Source: Nemophila menziesii (Eukaryota > Streptophyta > Magnoliopsida > Boraginales > Hydrophyllaceae). From it: a stretch of 64,000 nucleotides of DNA. Both the position numbers and the translations under genes were made by a program. This document shows, one piece after another, positions 31,405 through 43,594 of this stretch. The stretch's first letter is position 1; every line of letters starts with the position of its first letter. The notes under the pieces are model-generated. The model saw only the letters and a list, made by a program, of their open reading frames with translations, searched no databases and had not been told where the DNA came from. The stretch is from NCBI GenBank assembly GCA_029959085.1, contig JARWIR010000062.1:1488001-1552000 (forward strand). The letters run 5' to 3'.

Positions 31405-34400
31405 CTAATTATTAATGACAACTCGAGGCACAGCCCAACCGCAACGGTCACGAGGTAGTTCTCTCCACAAACCATCTGGTGGATCCCTATAGACAATGGG
31501 AACACCCTTATTCCTTAACCCGAACTTGGCCAGCCAATCCGCGCATCTGTTACCCTCTCGATAGCTCCAAGTTAGCTCAAAACATGCATTCGCCTGTAAA
31601 ATGTCTTGACACTCACGCAGCACTTCATTTAAGCCTGCCCTTGAGTTCGTGCCGCCCTTCACTAGCGCGCACAACTCACTCGAGTCAGTCTTAATGATAA
31701 GATTCGTCTCCCCTCGTGACACCGCTAAACGCAATCCAAAAAGAAGCGCCGCGCTCTCCGCCTCGAAAGCTGTACCTGTACTGCACCCACCAGCAAAACC
31801 AACAATATACTGTCCAGTACTATCTCTAACTAAACCTCCAACCCCCGCAAAAACACCCCTACTATCACACGCGCCGTCAATATTTAACTTATTCCCAATA
31901 CATGGCTTTACCCACTTCACAAGGACGCTACGGGAGGACACAATTAACCCCTCATCTCGCTCAACACCCAAGCTCGAACATAGTCTCGCGCCACGTGACT
32001 AACACAAGCTAGTAACTCATTATGACCTTTGACTCTCGCCCCGCTATCGAACACTCTACTGTTCCGATTTGTCCAAACAATCCACACCAATGCCGCTAGC
32101 CAAGTACACCTTTCTATCCCTTTGAAGACCTCCTTGCTTCCCAACAACCTGGCCCACCATATCTCAGAATCCAGCTCCAAATTCCGTGCATTAATTTCTG
32201 CAGAACCCTGTACCTGATGTTGTCCAACCTGCTGCCGCGTGGAGGTAGTGATATTTCGCTGCTGTTGTGCATCAGCAGCTGTCCGTGCTGCTGGTCCCAT
32301 CAATAATGGACCCTCACGGCTTCTACCTGAATCAGCTAGCCCATGCAAGGTTTCCCCAGGGCCTGTACTAACGCCATCTGACCTGCTCAAACCCAAACTT
32401 CCAGTAAATTGCAATCTAGTCCCTGTGCACTTCACAAGTTCCTAATACACCCCACACTCCCGGAACAGATGTGTAACCGATTCCACAGAGCACCCACAAC
32501 ACGGGCAACGCGCATCCTCAATTACACCCCTATTCACCAAATTTCCTCGCGTTGGTAACCTCTCCCAAATACACCTCCAAATCAGGACCTTTACTTTTTG
32601 CGGACATTTTAATTTCCAGTTAAACCTTGACCTTCCCACCACCTGTGATAACACCTTATAGGCCGATTTAACGGAGAAGATACCCGACGGCTCCGGACTC
32701 CATTTAACCACCCTTTCGCCACCAACTTCTACCTCAGATATCCCCTTTCTCAACACCTCACACTCCAACGCGATACTCTTACATATCCTCGAATCCGAAG
32801 GTCTCGAAATCCTATCCAACAGCCCATTTCGAAAATACTTCTGTCTCAGCGCTACTACCCAAAGAGCGGGGTCCGCTTTGAGTATTTTCCACCCCAACTT
32901 TGCTAACAAAGCTATATTATAATCATGCGCCTTCCGAAGTCCCAACCCACCTTGCTTTTTCGGCCAACACATCTTATCCCAAGCCAACCAATGGATTTTC
33001 CTCCCCTCCTCCGACGAACCCCAAATAAAATCCCGAATGATTTTATCGATTTCATTACACACATAACCAGGAAATCTAAGCGTTTGCATCATATATGTGG
33101 GGATAGCAGCAAGCACAGATTGTGCTAAAGTAATCCTCCCCGCCAATGTGAGATTTTGAGCCCTCCAATTAGGGAGCCTACTGCGCATACTATTAGTATC
33201 CCTCCGAAAGAAACCACGAGGTAACCTTTGCGATCGAATAGGTGTCCCAAGATAAGTCCTAATAGAATCACTAAGCTTGAAACCACTCCTACTCGCCCAT
33301 TCCTCAGCCTCTCCATTCGTCACATTTTTCGAGAAATAAATAATTGATTTCTCCTCGCTCACGGTCTGGCCCGCCTCATCGCAAAAGACTCGCAGGACCT
33401 CCTTGATGAGATCGATCTAGCCATCCCTAGCTTCCGCAAACAGCATCAAATCGTCTGCAAAAAAACACATGAGAAATACCGGGACCCTGGCGATGGAGGC
33501 GAATGGGTAGCCACTCTCCTCTCTCACAGAGTCCCTGAATTAGAACAGATAAGCGTTCCATACAAAGTACAAAAAGATACGGGGACATAGGGTCTCCCTG
33601 CCGAATGCCCCGTTGAGGGGTGAACTCCTCAAGCTGCTCTCCATTCCAAAGCACCCGCATTTTATTAGTAGCCATAGCATCCATGATCACTCTCATCCAA
33701 GTTTCCGGAAACCCAAAGAAAGAAATAGTATCTTCTATAAATCTCCAACTAAGCCTATCATACGCCTTCGCAAGGTCTATCTTAATAGCCATATACCACA
33801 CCTTAGATGTAACCTTCCGCATCCGATGATCCACTTCTTGTACCAAAACCACATTATCCACTGTCGATCTTCCCGACAAAAAGCTACTTTGGTCATACCC
33901 AATTTTTTCTGCTAAAAGCGGACGGATCCGATTGACCATAGCCTTCATAATCACTTTAACTGGAACATTAATAAGACTGATAGGTCTCAACTGTCCCACC
34001 CTACTCAAGTCCGCAACTTTCGGTATCAAATACACTAGTGTCCCATTCAACTGTTCTGCGACTCGACCCTCTTGTACCGATTTTCTAACCATCTGGCAAA
34101 CATCCGACCCTACACAATCCCAACAATTCTAATAGAAGGCTGCCGCTATCCCATCCGGTCCCGGTGCCTTGTTAGGACCAGATTGAAAAACCGCTAACTT
34201 AATTTCCTCGTCTGTAAATTCTCCTTCCAATAAGTTCCTCTCTTCTGCCTCCAAACTGGCCCCATGCGGAAGTGCAAAAGGCCCTATAAACTTACTCGAA
34301 TCCGTGTAAAGTTCCACATAGAAGTTGCGAACCAACTGCCCTAGTTCGACCTTGTCCTCTATCCACTCCCCATTCCTATCACACAACTTCCCAATCTTGT

Positions 34401-35567
34401 TAGATTTTCTCTTCTTCATGGTGGCTAAGTGGTAATATCTCGTGTTTCTGTCTTCCGAGCGAACCCAATTCTCTTTCGATCGCGAGAACCATAATTGTTC
34501 TTCCTCATCAAGTACACTAAGATACTCACCCCTTAAGTGTTTTCCTAACCTGAATAAATATGGATTGTAATTGTTTTGAAGTGAACACTGAATTCCGTTA
34601 AGTCTAGCAAGTAACACCCTCTTCTTCTTATGTAAGTCCCCAAACACTTCTTTCTTCCAAGTGGTAAGGTGTTCTTTAATGTTATTGAGGCGAATCCCCA
34701 ACTCACCTTGTCCTTTATCCCAACTTTCTCGAACCGAATCCTTGAAATCCCTATGAAGACACCACGCCGTCTCGAACCGGAATCTGGCTGGTGGCTGTTG
34801 GATACCTTGACTAAGCCTAATCAGGATCGGTGCGTGATCCGAATGTCTGCGATCTAAGTGAACTACTCGAGCGGAAGGAAAGAGCTCCAATAATCCAGAA
34901 TTCCCATAAGCTCTATCTAATCTCCGAAGAATTTTCTGACCTGTATTCCACGAATCACACCACGTAAATCTAGGCCCCTCAAAACCCAAATCCGTTAAGT
35001 CGCAACTTTCTCGCCAGCTTTCGAACTTTTCCATCCTTCTTGTGAACCCCGGTTCTCCTCCTTTCTTATCCTCCTCCATACCAACTTGGTTAAAATCTCC
35101 GGCTATCATCCACGGCTCATTGACTGTACTAAAAACTTGATGTATCGCCTCCCAAAGAGGCTCTCTATCTTTCGCTTTAGGCCGCGCATACAACGCTGAA
35201 AAGAACCAAGACACACAATTAGTTCTAGAAAGTTCAATATTGATTACCTGTTTACCCGCCGATAAAACTTGAACGTTTATTTCCGAGTCATCCCATAGAA
35301 GCCAGATTCCTCCCTTGAAGTTTTCCGCCTCTACCCTCACCGAGTTAGCCTTCCTAAACCCTGTATAATATCATCTGCCTTCGCTCCACTAACCCGCGGT
35401 TCGACTATTACAGTTAACCAGACACGATGCACTCGAATCATTTCCCGGACTACCCGTTGAAAATTACCCTGCACCGCACCATGACAATTCCATACTAGGA
35501 TATTAAGAGGAAGGGAAATGTCTTCCCAGCTCCTAACTATACCATTACCTGTACTCATTAAAAACAA
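31405..35567 (-). pseudogene. LINE C ORF2 (endonuclease, RT, zinc finger, RNase H)
   Basis: Start ILVWNCHGAVQGNFQRVVREM (endonuclease) near 35500; endonuclease blocks MIAGDFNQVG, FTWCDSWN, LDRAYGN and RRHSDHAPIL at 35100-34830; RT with NKAPGPDGIAAAF, LIPKV, LRPISLINV, SFLSGRSTVDNV, IKIDLAKAYDRLSW and RQGDPMSPYLF at 34160-33560. The second catalytic block FADD is present in a shifted frame near 33455. A zinc-finger tail, CPCCGCSVESVTHLFRECGVY, lies at about 32510-32450. RNase H (LNIDGACDSRG, AFEAESAALLFGLRLA, IKTDSSELC, GNRCADWLA) is at 31900-31530. Breaks: frame changes near 35340, 33460 and 31960; stops at 34129-34131 and 32442-32444. Confidence 0.88.
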
Positions 35568-35589
35568 ATGTTAGTCGAAAAAAATAACC

Positions 35590-37578
35590 TTAGACAGTTA
35601 CCTGAACTTCCGGTTCCGCCCCCTCCGGAATAAGACCCATAAGGTCATCACCATCACCATCCGCTAATTGCGTTTCTGGAACAACACTACATTCTGCCTC
35701 GCCTGGATCCAAAGTTCCGGGATCACCTGGGTCCACCTCATCTCTCCAGCGCCCATTCACGAACTCAGGGGGAGAGAATGGTCCTCCAACTGGTCCTTTG
35801 CACTCGCTGGACCTCTCTCCACAGTAACCCACTGCGCCCCATTTAGGACCTGCTCTGAAATTGCAGGTTCAGTCCCTGGACCTGCTGCACTATTTTTTTT
35901 CTTTCGATTGTGTCTTGCTCGATAACAGCATCACAGTCCACCACATGGACCTGTTCCGCAATTAAAATCTCTCCAGCAGCTGCAATACCCGCCCCCTCTT
36001 GCTCGCATATAATTACACTCCTATTGTCCCTGTTCTCCGTTCTTGTTTCCCGCTCCAAAACAACTGACTTACCATTATTCCTCTTCTCCGAAACCCCTGT
36101 AGCCTCAATTTCACGATCTTTCATGGCCTTGAAATACACCACATCAGGAGTCGAGTTTAGCTCCTTCCTCGTCTCAAAGTCCGGTGTAGGAAACACCTTG
36201 TGTCCCCCTCCTGAACTGCCCCTGTTCTTGTTCACTATTTTCCCATTCTTTCCTTTACTTGTTTTATTCCAGGAGCTAGTAGAAGCCTTAAACGACCCCC
36301 CATTCTTCCCGCTACTAAACGGAACCACTATACCTTCCTCCTCAACAAACAGTGCATTAAACCGTGAGCCTAGATCTTTGCTCAACACCCCCTTACTATT
36401 AGCTATGTTACCTCTATTACCATTCCTATTATTACCACAAATTTGTTTCTTAACAGTCATCCACTCGCCATATCTTGGCTCCTCTACAGTTACTTTCTCC
36501 AAGGCTTTCCCATGATTCACCTCAACCATTTCCTTTCCTACCTCATTACTCGCCTGATTTACCTCGGCTTTTCCACATTTGTCCTTCTGGTGACCAAAAT
36601 TACCACACTCGAAACACACCATATGTAATCCCTCATATTCAACCAAGCAAGTTTCCCCACCAATATGAATTTTAAGAGTAAGCGACTTACCTAAATCCAA
36701 CTCCACCGCTAGCCTCGCATAGTTCCCTTTCTTCCTGGCCTTGGTGAGCGGGTCAATACGAATTGTCTTGCCAATTTGATCCCCCATTTTCCGAAGAATG
36801 CGGGCTGTATAATTATGCATTCCAACATTTGAGATCCTAACCCAAGCCGTAGTAGTAGTGACGGAATCCAATTGTGGCCTGAACTCCGGTGTCCACTCCC
36901 TCACAATCAAGTAATGATCAAAGATCATCCACGGCCCACCCGCTAGCGCGAATTCACAATCATCTCTGTTAGCAAACTTAACCATATAATAACCAAACCC
37001 AACATCCACCAATTCGAATAGGCCCTTAGGCGCCCAAATTTGTTTGAGTTTGGAGGATAAATAACCAAAACTGACTTTAGAACCCAACAATCTCACAACC
37101 ACCGTATTGTTCCACAAATTAATCCCTTCTAATATTTCCACTCTAGTTCAAAGAACTTGAGGGAATTCACAATTAGGCACATGTACATCATCTTTTATAG
37201 AATCAAAAAATTTCCCATCCAACCCATTAATTTTATTCAGTTTAGCTTCATCCAAATCAATTATTTCAGGGATCACATGATTATTACCCGTTAAAGCAGA
37301 ATGCCATCCTGAAAGCTTTCGAATTGGAATAGGGTTTCCTGACCTTTGCGGATTCTCCACCGGAGTTGACTTGATGTCGCCAAACGCTCCACCAGACTCG
37401 GCCATCTTTTATTAAAATGCGCCGCTGTAGCAAGTGGAGGGAATTTTCCCACGCCTACCTCTTCTATTTCATACGCCATAATAACGTCTGTGGGGTCCCT
37501 ACCATCAGACGGCGGTCGCGGTATTGGGTCCATCTTGTCCGGAGGAGCCTCCGGTGTTGGATCAAAGGGAGAAGCCAT
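35590..37578 (-). pseudogene. LINE C ORF1 (nucleic-acid-binding protein)
   Basis: From ATG 37578 (MASPFDPTPEAPPDK) through a frameshift near 37400 and a stop at 37148-37150. The longest open part, 35843-37141 (432 residues), holds the plant LINE ORF1 domain (LWNNTVVVRLLG, GYYMVKFANRDDCEFALAGGPW, LDLGKSLTLKIHIGG) and one zinc knuckle CFECGNFGHQKDKC. The tail is Ser/Lys/Gly-rich and changes frame again near 35840. It binds element RNA with ORF2 protein. Opposite-strand ORFs (35910-36515 and others) are shadows. Confidence 0.85.
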
Positions 37579-37661
37579 AGTGGCTGATAACGGCTAGTTT
37601 TTAGAGAGAGAATAATAGAGAGCTTTTTTTTTTAGTATTTTTGTATATAGCCTATCTAATT

Positions 37662-37930
37662 CGTCATTAGCAAAGTGGAATATCCGTACAATTTTAAATA
37701 ATATTTATAATTTGTATTCATATATAATTAAAAAACTTTTTAGTTAAGCACGGAAATCCATTAACAAAGATTGTTGGCGTTAAAATAATTCATTCAAAAA
37801 TCTTTAACCCAAAGATAGTTGGCGTAAAGATCCTTGACACTGAGATCGCTGATACTATGTTCTTTAACGCAGTGATCGGTAGCGCAAAATTATTGGTGTC
37901 AAAAGTTCTTTATCAGTTGGTTTAAATATA
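37662..37930. other. AT-rich spacer with short imperfect repeats
   Basis: The first about 100 bp is the sequence that adjoined the cpRNP promoter before LINE C arrived. From about 37770 a loose repeat follows: gattgttggcgttaaa, gatagttggcgtaaag, gatcgctgatac, gatcggtagcgcaaaa. It may be the 5' UTR of LINE D. No gene is seen. Confidence 0.4.
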
Positions 37931-39212
37931 GTAATCAACAATGAAACAATTAAAGAGTTTCTTGATACTCAGGACATCGAAATTGATGAGATGTATAAGA
38001 AATTCACAAACGGTTCATCTGATGAAAAAATTAACAAAAAATTGAATGAAGAACAGGATGGTAAGGGTAAGGGTACTATGGATTTAAAGTTTTTTCTGAG
38101 AATTTTGTGGGAATGAAAAGAATTGGTTAGTTTGATGGGTTTGAGAAGGGTTATGGTAAGTTTGGTGCTCAAGGTAGGGGTCCTATTAGCTTTTATGAGA
38201 ATAGTTTCTATAGAGATGATTTGGTTAATCTTGGCATGGTAAATGAAGTGTTTCATAATCCTATTTAGTCGGTTAACTCTCAATCCATTCATATTTGTGA
38301 TCATGCTCATATGGAGGATGAACCACATAGAGGATGGGTAGCTAATCCACGTAGCAGGACTTTCGCTCATCAAGTCAAGTTTATTTGGCCAAAAACCTTG
38401 AAGAGAGAAGTTGCACCTAGTGGAGAGCAGGGAAAATGCTAAGTTGCAAAATTTAACAAAGGAGGATTTTTCAAATATGGAGAAGCGTATTCTTGATATG
38501 CAAGGTTTATTGACGAGTTGTGTGATATTTTGTATGAAGTTAAGAATAAAATGGTTATGGAGAAAAGGGTTTGTGATGGTAATAATCTTGTTTTAATGGA
38601 GAATTCTGAGGATAAACAAAAATTATATTTTTGTGATGGTAAAGATTATGATGGTCATTTTGAGGATGGGTGGAGTAGGAGCGATAAGTCTGGCGAGGAA
38701 GTGAGTACTCGAGGTCATCCCTTGAAGGAAAACATTCCTCCACACAACCTTGAGGATGTCGGCCGATCCCATAACGCGGTCGGGCGTGATGGATTGTTTA
38801 CTCGTTTAGAACTGTCAAGGGGATAGGGCACCCTTGACAAAGAAGTCTTTTAAGTCCCTTGTTGGTAAAAATAATGTTTCTTTTGCTTGTCTTTTCAAAA
38901 CTAGGTTGAAGAGAAAGGACCTGAAGTCTTGTTCTCATATTAAGAGGGTTTATTAATTCTCATGTGGTTGACCCCGATGGAAGAACGTTTAAGTCCGGGG
39001 GTATTCTACTTTTGTGCAAAGACTCTATCTCTATTTCCATTAGTTTTTCTTGTTCAAATTATGTTATTTCTGAAATTTATGAATCAAATGGTGTTTCATG
39101 GTACTTAGTTTGTGTTTATGCTCCTAATAATGATGAAGATAGGTCCAAATTATGGCAAACACTCACAAATAAGATAAATAAGTTCAATAAACCCTACATT
39201 CTAGTTGAAGAC
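37931..39212 (+). pseudogene. LINE D, ORF1 remnant and endonuclease start
   Basis: Plus-strand broken frames. 37931-38830 gives an acidic, Lys/Asp-rich ORF1-like product with stops. From about 38950 the frame reads VDPDGRTFKSGGILLLCKDSISISISF and WYLVCVYAPNNDEDRSKLW, the endonuclease of a plant LINE (39215 end). It stops exactly at 39212, where an LTR begins. The RT is missing; an RNase H piece that may be its 3' end lies at 41936-42675. Confidence 0.7.
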
Positions 39213-40746
39213 TGATGTCACCTTATTCGTGATGATTAAATCTAGGTTGGAGACATCATTTTAGGTGTATTTAGGGAAGTAATACTCGGTTTTTATTCAT
39301 ATTTATCATATTTTCCTATTTCTTGTCTTGATTTGATGTTTTATTCTTTTTAGAGCATATTTGGTTTGATTGTTTGTTAATTGTGAAGCTTTAAAGATAT
39401 ATGAAAATTAATTAGATGCCAAATAAATTGCAAGAGATAAAGGAAGGAAAAGATAAAATAGAAAATGAAAAGTTGTCAAGTAAATCTGTATTTGAGTATC
39501 CACGTCCATCAAAGTGATCGTAACTTAACATCGGGTGGGAATTTGGAAGAATAGTCTGAAGATAAAGTGTAGATCTTTTCGTCTCGGTCAGTTTCGATAT
39601 AAAGAACGCGTCAATTGGAGCAATATTGAAGAAGTTGCAGTCAAAGCAAGACAACAGCAGTTTTTCCCTTCTCCTATATTTTAGAAAACAAATTTGATTT
39701 GGAAAAGAAGTCCAATTGCTTGCCTCCTACTCCAAGAAATCCGAATTAGGGTTTCCTATACTCCTATAAATACACCCTTTAACTATTGTAAACATGTCCT
39801 TGTTTAGTTCTAAGCCATATATTAGTCTTTTCTTGAATATTAATCCTTAGTAGCAAGTTTATCATCCAAGAAGCAAGCTGACCTGTAGAGGAAGACATGA
39901 AGCAAGAAGTTGGAAAGTGACAAACTCCTCTTCTACATCTCACCTTCTCTATATTTAGGGTAATTATCTATATATTTTTGGCTTCACCATACTCCTAAGA
40001 TTTTATTCTATAAGTTTTACTTTTAACTTTTGGGTTATCATTTTGTCTAAATTTCATAATACTATTTGTTATTTTAATTGATTTGTGCTTGGTGTATATT
40101 GGTATTGTGTGCTTTGACTTATTGTTTCCAACCCTAGATTTTGCCAATCTTAGGACTATCCTTAGTAACTGAGTTAACACCCAGAAGGGGGATTCAGTTA
40201 TTGGCAACACCTCATAATCGTCTAGTGTGCGGTAGTGATCCTAACGGGCTTGCCTAACTAGATAGCCATAAAGGTTTTATTTAACCACCGATCATTACTA
40301 AGGGTCCCCTTACCCAAGCCCCCCGGTAGTAGAGGGGTTGCTCCTAAGTCCACCCTGACGGGGGTTAGAAAGAATTTAAAATCCCGGTTAATATATAATG
40401 CTCAATTCACCCGTAAGGTTAGAATAACAACTTAGTAAGATAGACTCATATGAGTAACCCTAATCATTTGACTTACATTCATATTTATTTATTTGTTTTC
40501 ATTATTTATTTATTCGCGTTAGATAATTATTCATCTTATCATATTTTTATCTAAACATCTAAATTCGTCTACGCTTATTTAAAACAAGTAGATCTAACGG
40601 ATTAAATCCCTATGAACGAACTTTTCTTATCAACTAAACTTGCAAACGATCTGTAATACTTGTAGTGAGTTTATTGTGGTAGTCAAGGGTGTTCCTTTAT
40701 TATTATCTTATTCATCTTTTTATTTATCACACCTCTCCCCCCACCA
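39213..40746 (+). repeat. Element 3 5' LTR
   Basis: 1534 bp, TGATGTCACC to CCCCCCACCA. TATA box CTATAAATACACCC at about 39766-39779. Confidence 0.85.
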
Positions 40747-40752
40747 AGTTTT

Positions 40753-40770
40753 TGGCGCCGCTGCCGGGGA
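40753..40770 (+). other. Element 3 primer binding site
   Basis: TGGCGCCGCTGCCGGGGA, tRNA-Asp type, six bases after the LTR. Identical to the sites of elements 2 and 4. Confidence 0.88.
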
Positions 40771-40872
40771 TTTATCTTTAAGTTAGTTTATTTGTGTTTA
40801 TTTAGTGTAGAAGTTTTTATTTGTTTTCAGTTTTACGCGTTTATTTTTGTTTTTGTCTTTTTCAGGTTTTAG

Positions 40873-41699
40873 ATGGCTAATAAACGATTGAGATAGGTTT
40901 TCCTGGTCCATTCCGAGTGCAACCCATTGGTATTCGCCCGTCAACTATTCTAGACGTTAGATTCAAGCCCGATCCCGACTTGATTAGTCAATTCACGAGC
41001 TATGGGAAATATAGTAGTGATATACATCAAGATCCGGTCCGTTCTGTTAAAAAATTCATGCAATTCTGTGATGCCTACATTACTGAAGGTGTTACGCAAG
41101 AACAGATGTATTATTTAATGTTTCAATTTTTCTTGACCAGGAAAGCAAGCGATTGGTTAGATGATCAACCTCCCGATCTAATAACAAATTGGGACAAGCT
41201 TCAAGCAAGATTATTTGATCAATTTTATCCTACAAGTATGCGAGTAAAGAAACAATTAGAGCTTATGAATTTCTTATAAAAAGCCGGAGAGAGTGTTGGC
41301 GAAGCATGGACGAGATTTCAAAAGAAGTTGGCAAGATGTCCACTACATGGATATACACGAGAATTAAAATTAGCCATGTTCTATAATGGACTCAATAAAG
41401 AGTCAAGGCTGAGAGTAGATGATATGAGTCATGGTAGTTTTGTCTCTATGGATCTGAAAGAAGCAAAGAGTGGTATCGAAAGAACCATCGAGACCGACAT
41501 GAGTTGGCCACTATCACAAACTCCTACCACTACTATTGAGGCGAGGTTTTCAAGCTTGCAAGATCAAATACAACAACTCGCTATAACAGTTGAGAAAAGC
41601 ATCCATGTGCCACCTCAACAGCTATATCTGCAAGAACAAGCCTATGAAAATCGAGCTAATCAACCACCGGGCAACTATGTGTACAATGGAAGTTTTTGA
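40873..41699 (+). pseudogene. Element 3 gag remnant
   Basis: After a short broken start (ATG 40873), the frame from about 40905 reads the capsid domain closely parallel to element 2: VRSVKKFMQFCDAYITEGVTQEQMYYLMFQFFL, DQFYPTSMRVKKQLELMNF and EAWTRFQKKLARCPLHGY. There is a stop at 41277-41279 in the same frame. The N-terminal part before PIGIRPSTI is missing, and the end (NQPPGNYVYNGSF) stops before a zinc knuckle. Confidence 0.85.
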
Positions 41700-41706
41700 A
41701 AACTAA

Positions 41707-41935
41707 ATGGGGGTGCAAAATAATTTTCAAATTTATTGTGGGTGAAAATTCTTTTTTTTTTTGGAAACTGGGGGTGGAAGAATTAAATGCAAAACGCTGG
41801 GGGCCAATTTCAATTTTTAGAAAACTATGGGGTGTAAAACAAGATTTTCGAAAGTGTTGGGGGTGTAAAGGATTATTTAAAAAGTTTCTTGGGTGAAAAC
41901 TGGGTTTTTTTTAAACATGGGGTACCTTAAAATTT
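41707..41935 (+). repeat. About 30-bp minisatellite, seven to eight diverged units
   Basis: Units each start with a (N)TGGGGGTG-like core followed by AAAA and T-rich bases: atgggggtgcaaaa, gtgggtgaaaa, actgggggtggaag, ctgggggccaat, atggggtgtaaaa, ttgggggtgtaaag, cttgggtgaaaa, atggggtacctt. Spacing is 30-31 bp throughout. It joins the element 3 gag end to a LINE RNase H fragment. Confidence 0.75.
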
Positions 41936-42675
41936 GAACTTCATTGCGGAAAAAAGGGATTGCGATACAAATCAAGAGGAAGCTAAAATAAAAGATAAGA
42001 GTTCTGATAAAAACAATGGTGAAAAAAGTAACAATAATGATATAAATGATACAAGTAATCGAATGCCTCATGCTTTAAATAGAAAAAGAAAAATTAAGGA
42101 AAATTGGGAATATAAATTGAATGAAAAATCACTTATTGTTCATACTTATGCATCTTTAAACATGAACAGTGAGGCTTCATCAGCTGGTGTTTTAAGTAAC
42201 AGTGATGGAGCACTAATACAAGGTTTTTCTTGTTCTTATATTTGTAACAATGCAGAGGAAACTGAGCTTATTGGGGTGCATAATGGATTGATCTCGGCGA
42301 TTAATTTCCACTTTGAAGACATTAGAGTGTTAATGACAACAAGGTAGTTATCGATCTTCTTAATCATCCTAAAGAGCCTATTAATGCTAGGCATAAAATT
42401 CTCTACGTTGATATTAAACGTTTATGTAATAATAGACTAGTATCTTTCTATCATATTTCTAGGGTAGAAAATGGTGTTGCTGATTGGGTTGCGAGGCACA
42501 AGCAGCTTAGTATGTTTTCGCGTGATTGGGTTTCCAACCCCCCAATTAGCCTTTTATCTTTATCTTTGTTTAGCCCAACTACCTCTAGAGGTATTGGATG
42601 AGGTTTTTTGGTTTGTTGTATTGAACACTTATTTCTATTTATATTATTATGCTTTTGACAAAAAAATCACTTTGT
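41936..42675 (+). pseudogene. LINE 3' end with RNase H-type domain and poly(A)
   Basis: The frame 41934-42347 and its shifted continuation to about 42600 read IVHTYASLNMNSEASSAGVL, DGALIQGFSC, NNAEETELIGVHNGLISAI, VVIDLLNHPKEPIN, RHKILYVDIKRLCN and ENGVADWVARH. This is the RNase H-like domain closing plant LINE ORF2, with the first Asp replaced (HTYAS). The tail has CTTTTGAC then seven A at about 42661-42667. It probably belongs to LINE D, with RT lost. Confidence 0.65.
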
Positions 42676-43440
42676 GCGCAAGAAAGGATCAACAACTTTC
42701 TTTGAGGGGTTTTGTCGAACATTCGGTGTACAGGAAAAGAACAATAGTATGGGGCATGCCCAAGGTCTACTGAGGGTCGCGCCTTATGTACTACCGAAGT
42801 TTTCTTGAAGCTAGAGTCGCGCCCAAGCCTTTAAGTCACAACTAAGCTTTGTATCATGGACTAGGAGTGATCATATGGCGTGCCTGTCTTCAACTTTAGT
42901 AGAGCCAAAGAATGTTGCATTTCGTGTTGTGGCGCGCCTGAAAAGTTTGAGTCACGCTGTACATGCTACTTTAGAAATTTGTCGATGTTGCATCGTGCTT
43001 GAAGATGTCAGCATCGCACCGAAAAATGATACATTTCTCATGTTGTGGTGCGCCTTAACTCCTTCTGCCTCTTATCGACATTTCACCGAGCAAGTGGGGT
43101 GCGCCTGAGATTTTTAGGGTGCCTTTTTGCTATTTTGTATATTCACCCTTTCATTTTTTTTGAATAAACCCGAACATCATAGAATATTTCAAAATTTCCC
43201 CCCTTTGACTCGAAATCGTGCTCGCGACGCACCTGTACCGTCAGATTTTCCAACAGAGACTCCAAAATTTGTAAAATTCAACATTTCTTCATTCTCTATT
43301 TTAAATATATCTAGAAAATTTCTATATTTTGTACAAATAATCCCTTTTTGACTCAGAATCGCATTCATGACACACCCGTCCCCTCAAATATTCTAACAAA
43401 GGTGCCAAATTTTCCGAAATCCAAATTTTGTCCATTGTAG
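42676..43440. repeat. CG-rich word cluster downstream of element 5 pol
   Basis: Contains gtggcgcgcctg, gtcgcgcc, gtggtgcgcc, ggtgcgcctg and gacgcacctgtaccg, plus tgactcgaaatcg/tgactcagaatcg. It lies in the same place, after pol, as the palindrome clusters of elements 2, 4 and 7 but is more decayed. ORFs at 42875-43108 and 43127-43351 are not recognised and not supported. Confidence 0.5.
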
Positions 43441-43594
43441 TACCCCTTAGTTATGACCCTGTACCACAACATAAATTTTCACGCTCAACATATAAAATGT
43501 ACTACCTTTATCGGTATATGTAATATACAATAAGAAATTAAAAGTATACACTAACTTAATGTAAAATACAAGAAAATGTGTAAAATTGTGGTTT

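Larger units (their letters stand above)
31338..37645 (-). mobile_element. LINE C, apparently full-length, decayed
   Basis: 6.3-kb non-LTR retrotransposon flanked by the 16-bp duplication tatagcctatctaatt (31322-31337 and 37646-37661). A T run at 31338-31351 is the poly(A) tail of the minus-strand element. ORF1 is at about 37578-35590, ORF2 at about 35567-31405. Both have frameshifts and in-frame stops, so it is no longer active. The intact, perfect 16-bp duplication suggests moderate age. Confidence 0.93.
39213..41706 (+). mobile_element. Element 3: 3'-truncated Athila-like element
   Basis: Has a 5' LTR, PBS and part of gag, then ends near 41706. No 3' LTR is found. The LTR start resembles that of element 1 (TGATGTCACC, then GGAGACATCATTTTAGGTG), so the two are from one subfamily. 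The 5 bp before it are AAGAC; no second copy was located. Confidence 0.8.

Noticed and set aside
35910..36515. 201-residue plus-strand ORF
   Set aside because: Opposite-strand shadow of the LINE C ORF1 reading frame.
41934..42347. Possible domesticated RNase H gene
   Set aside because: Frame is broken after 42347, the first catalytic Asp is replaced, and a LINE-like poly(A) tail follows.
43127..43351. Small ORF in the CG-rich region after element 5 pol
   Set aside because: No recognisable motif, not conserved in related positions of elements 2, 4 or 7.
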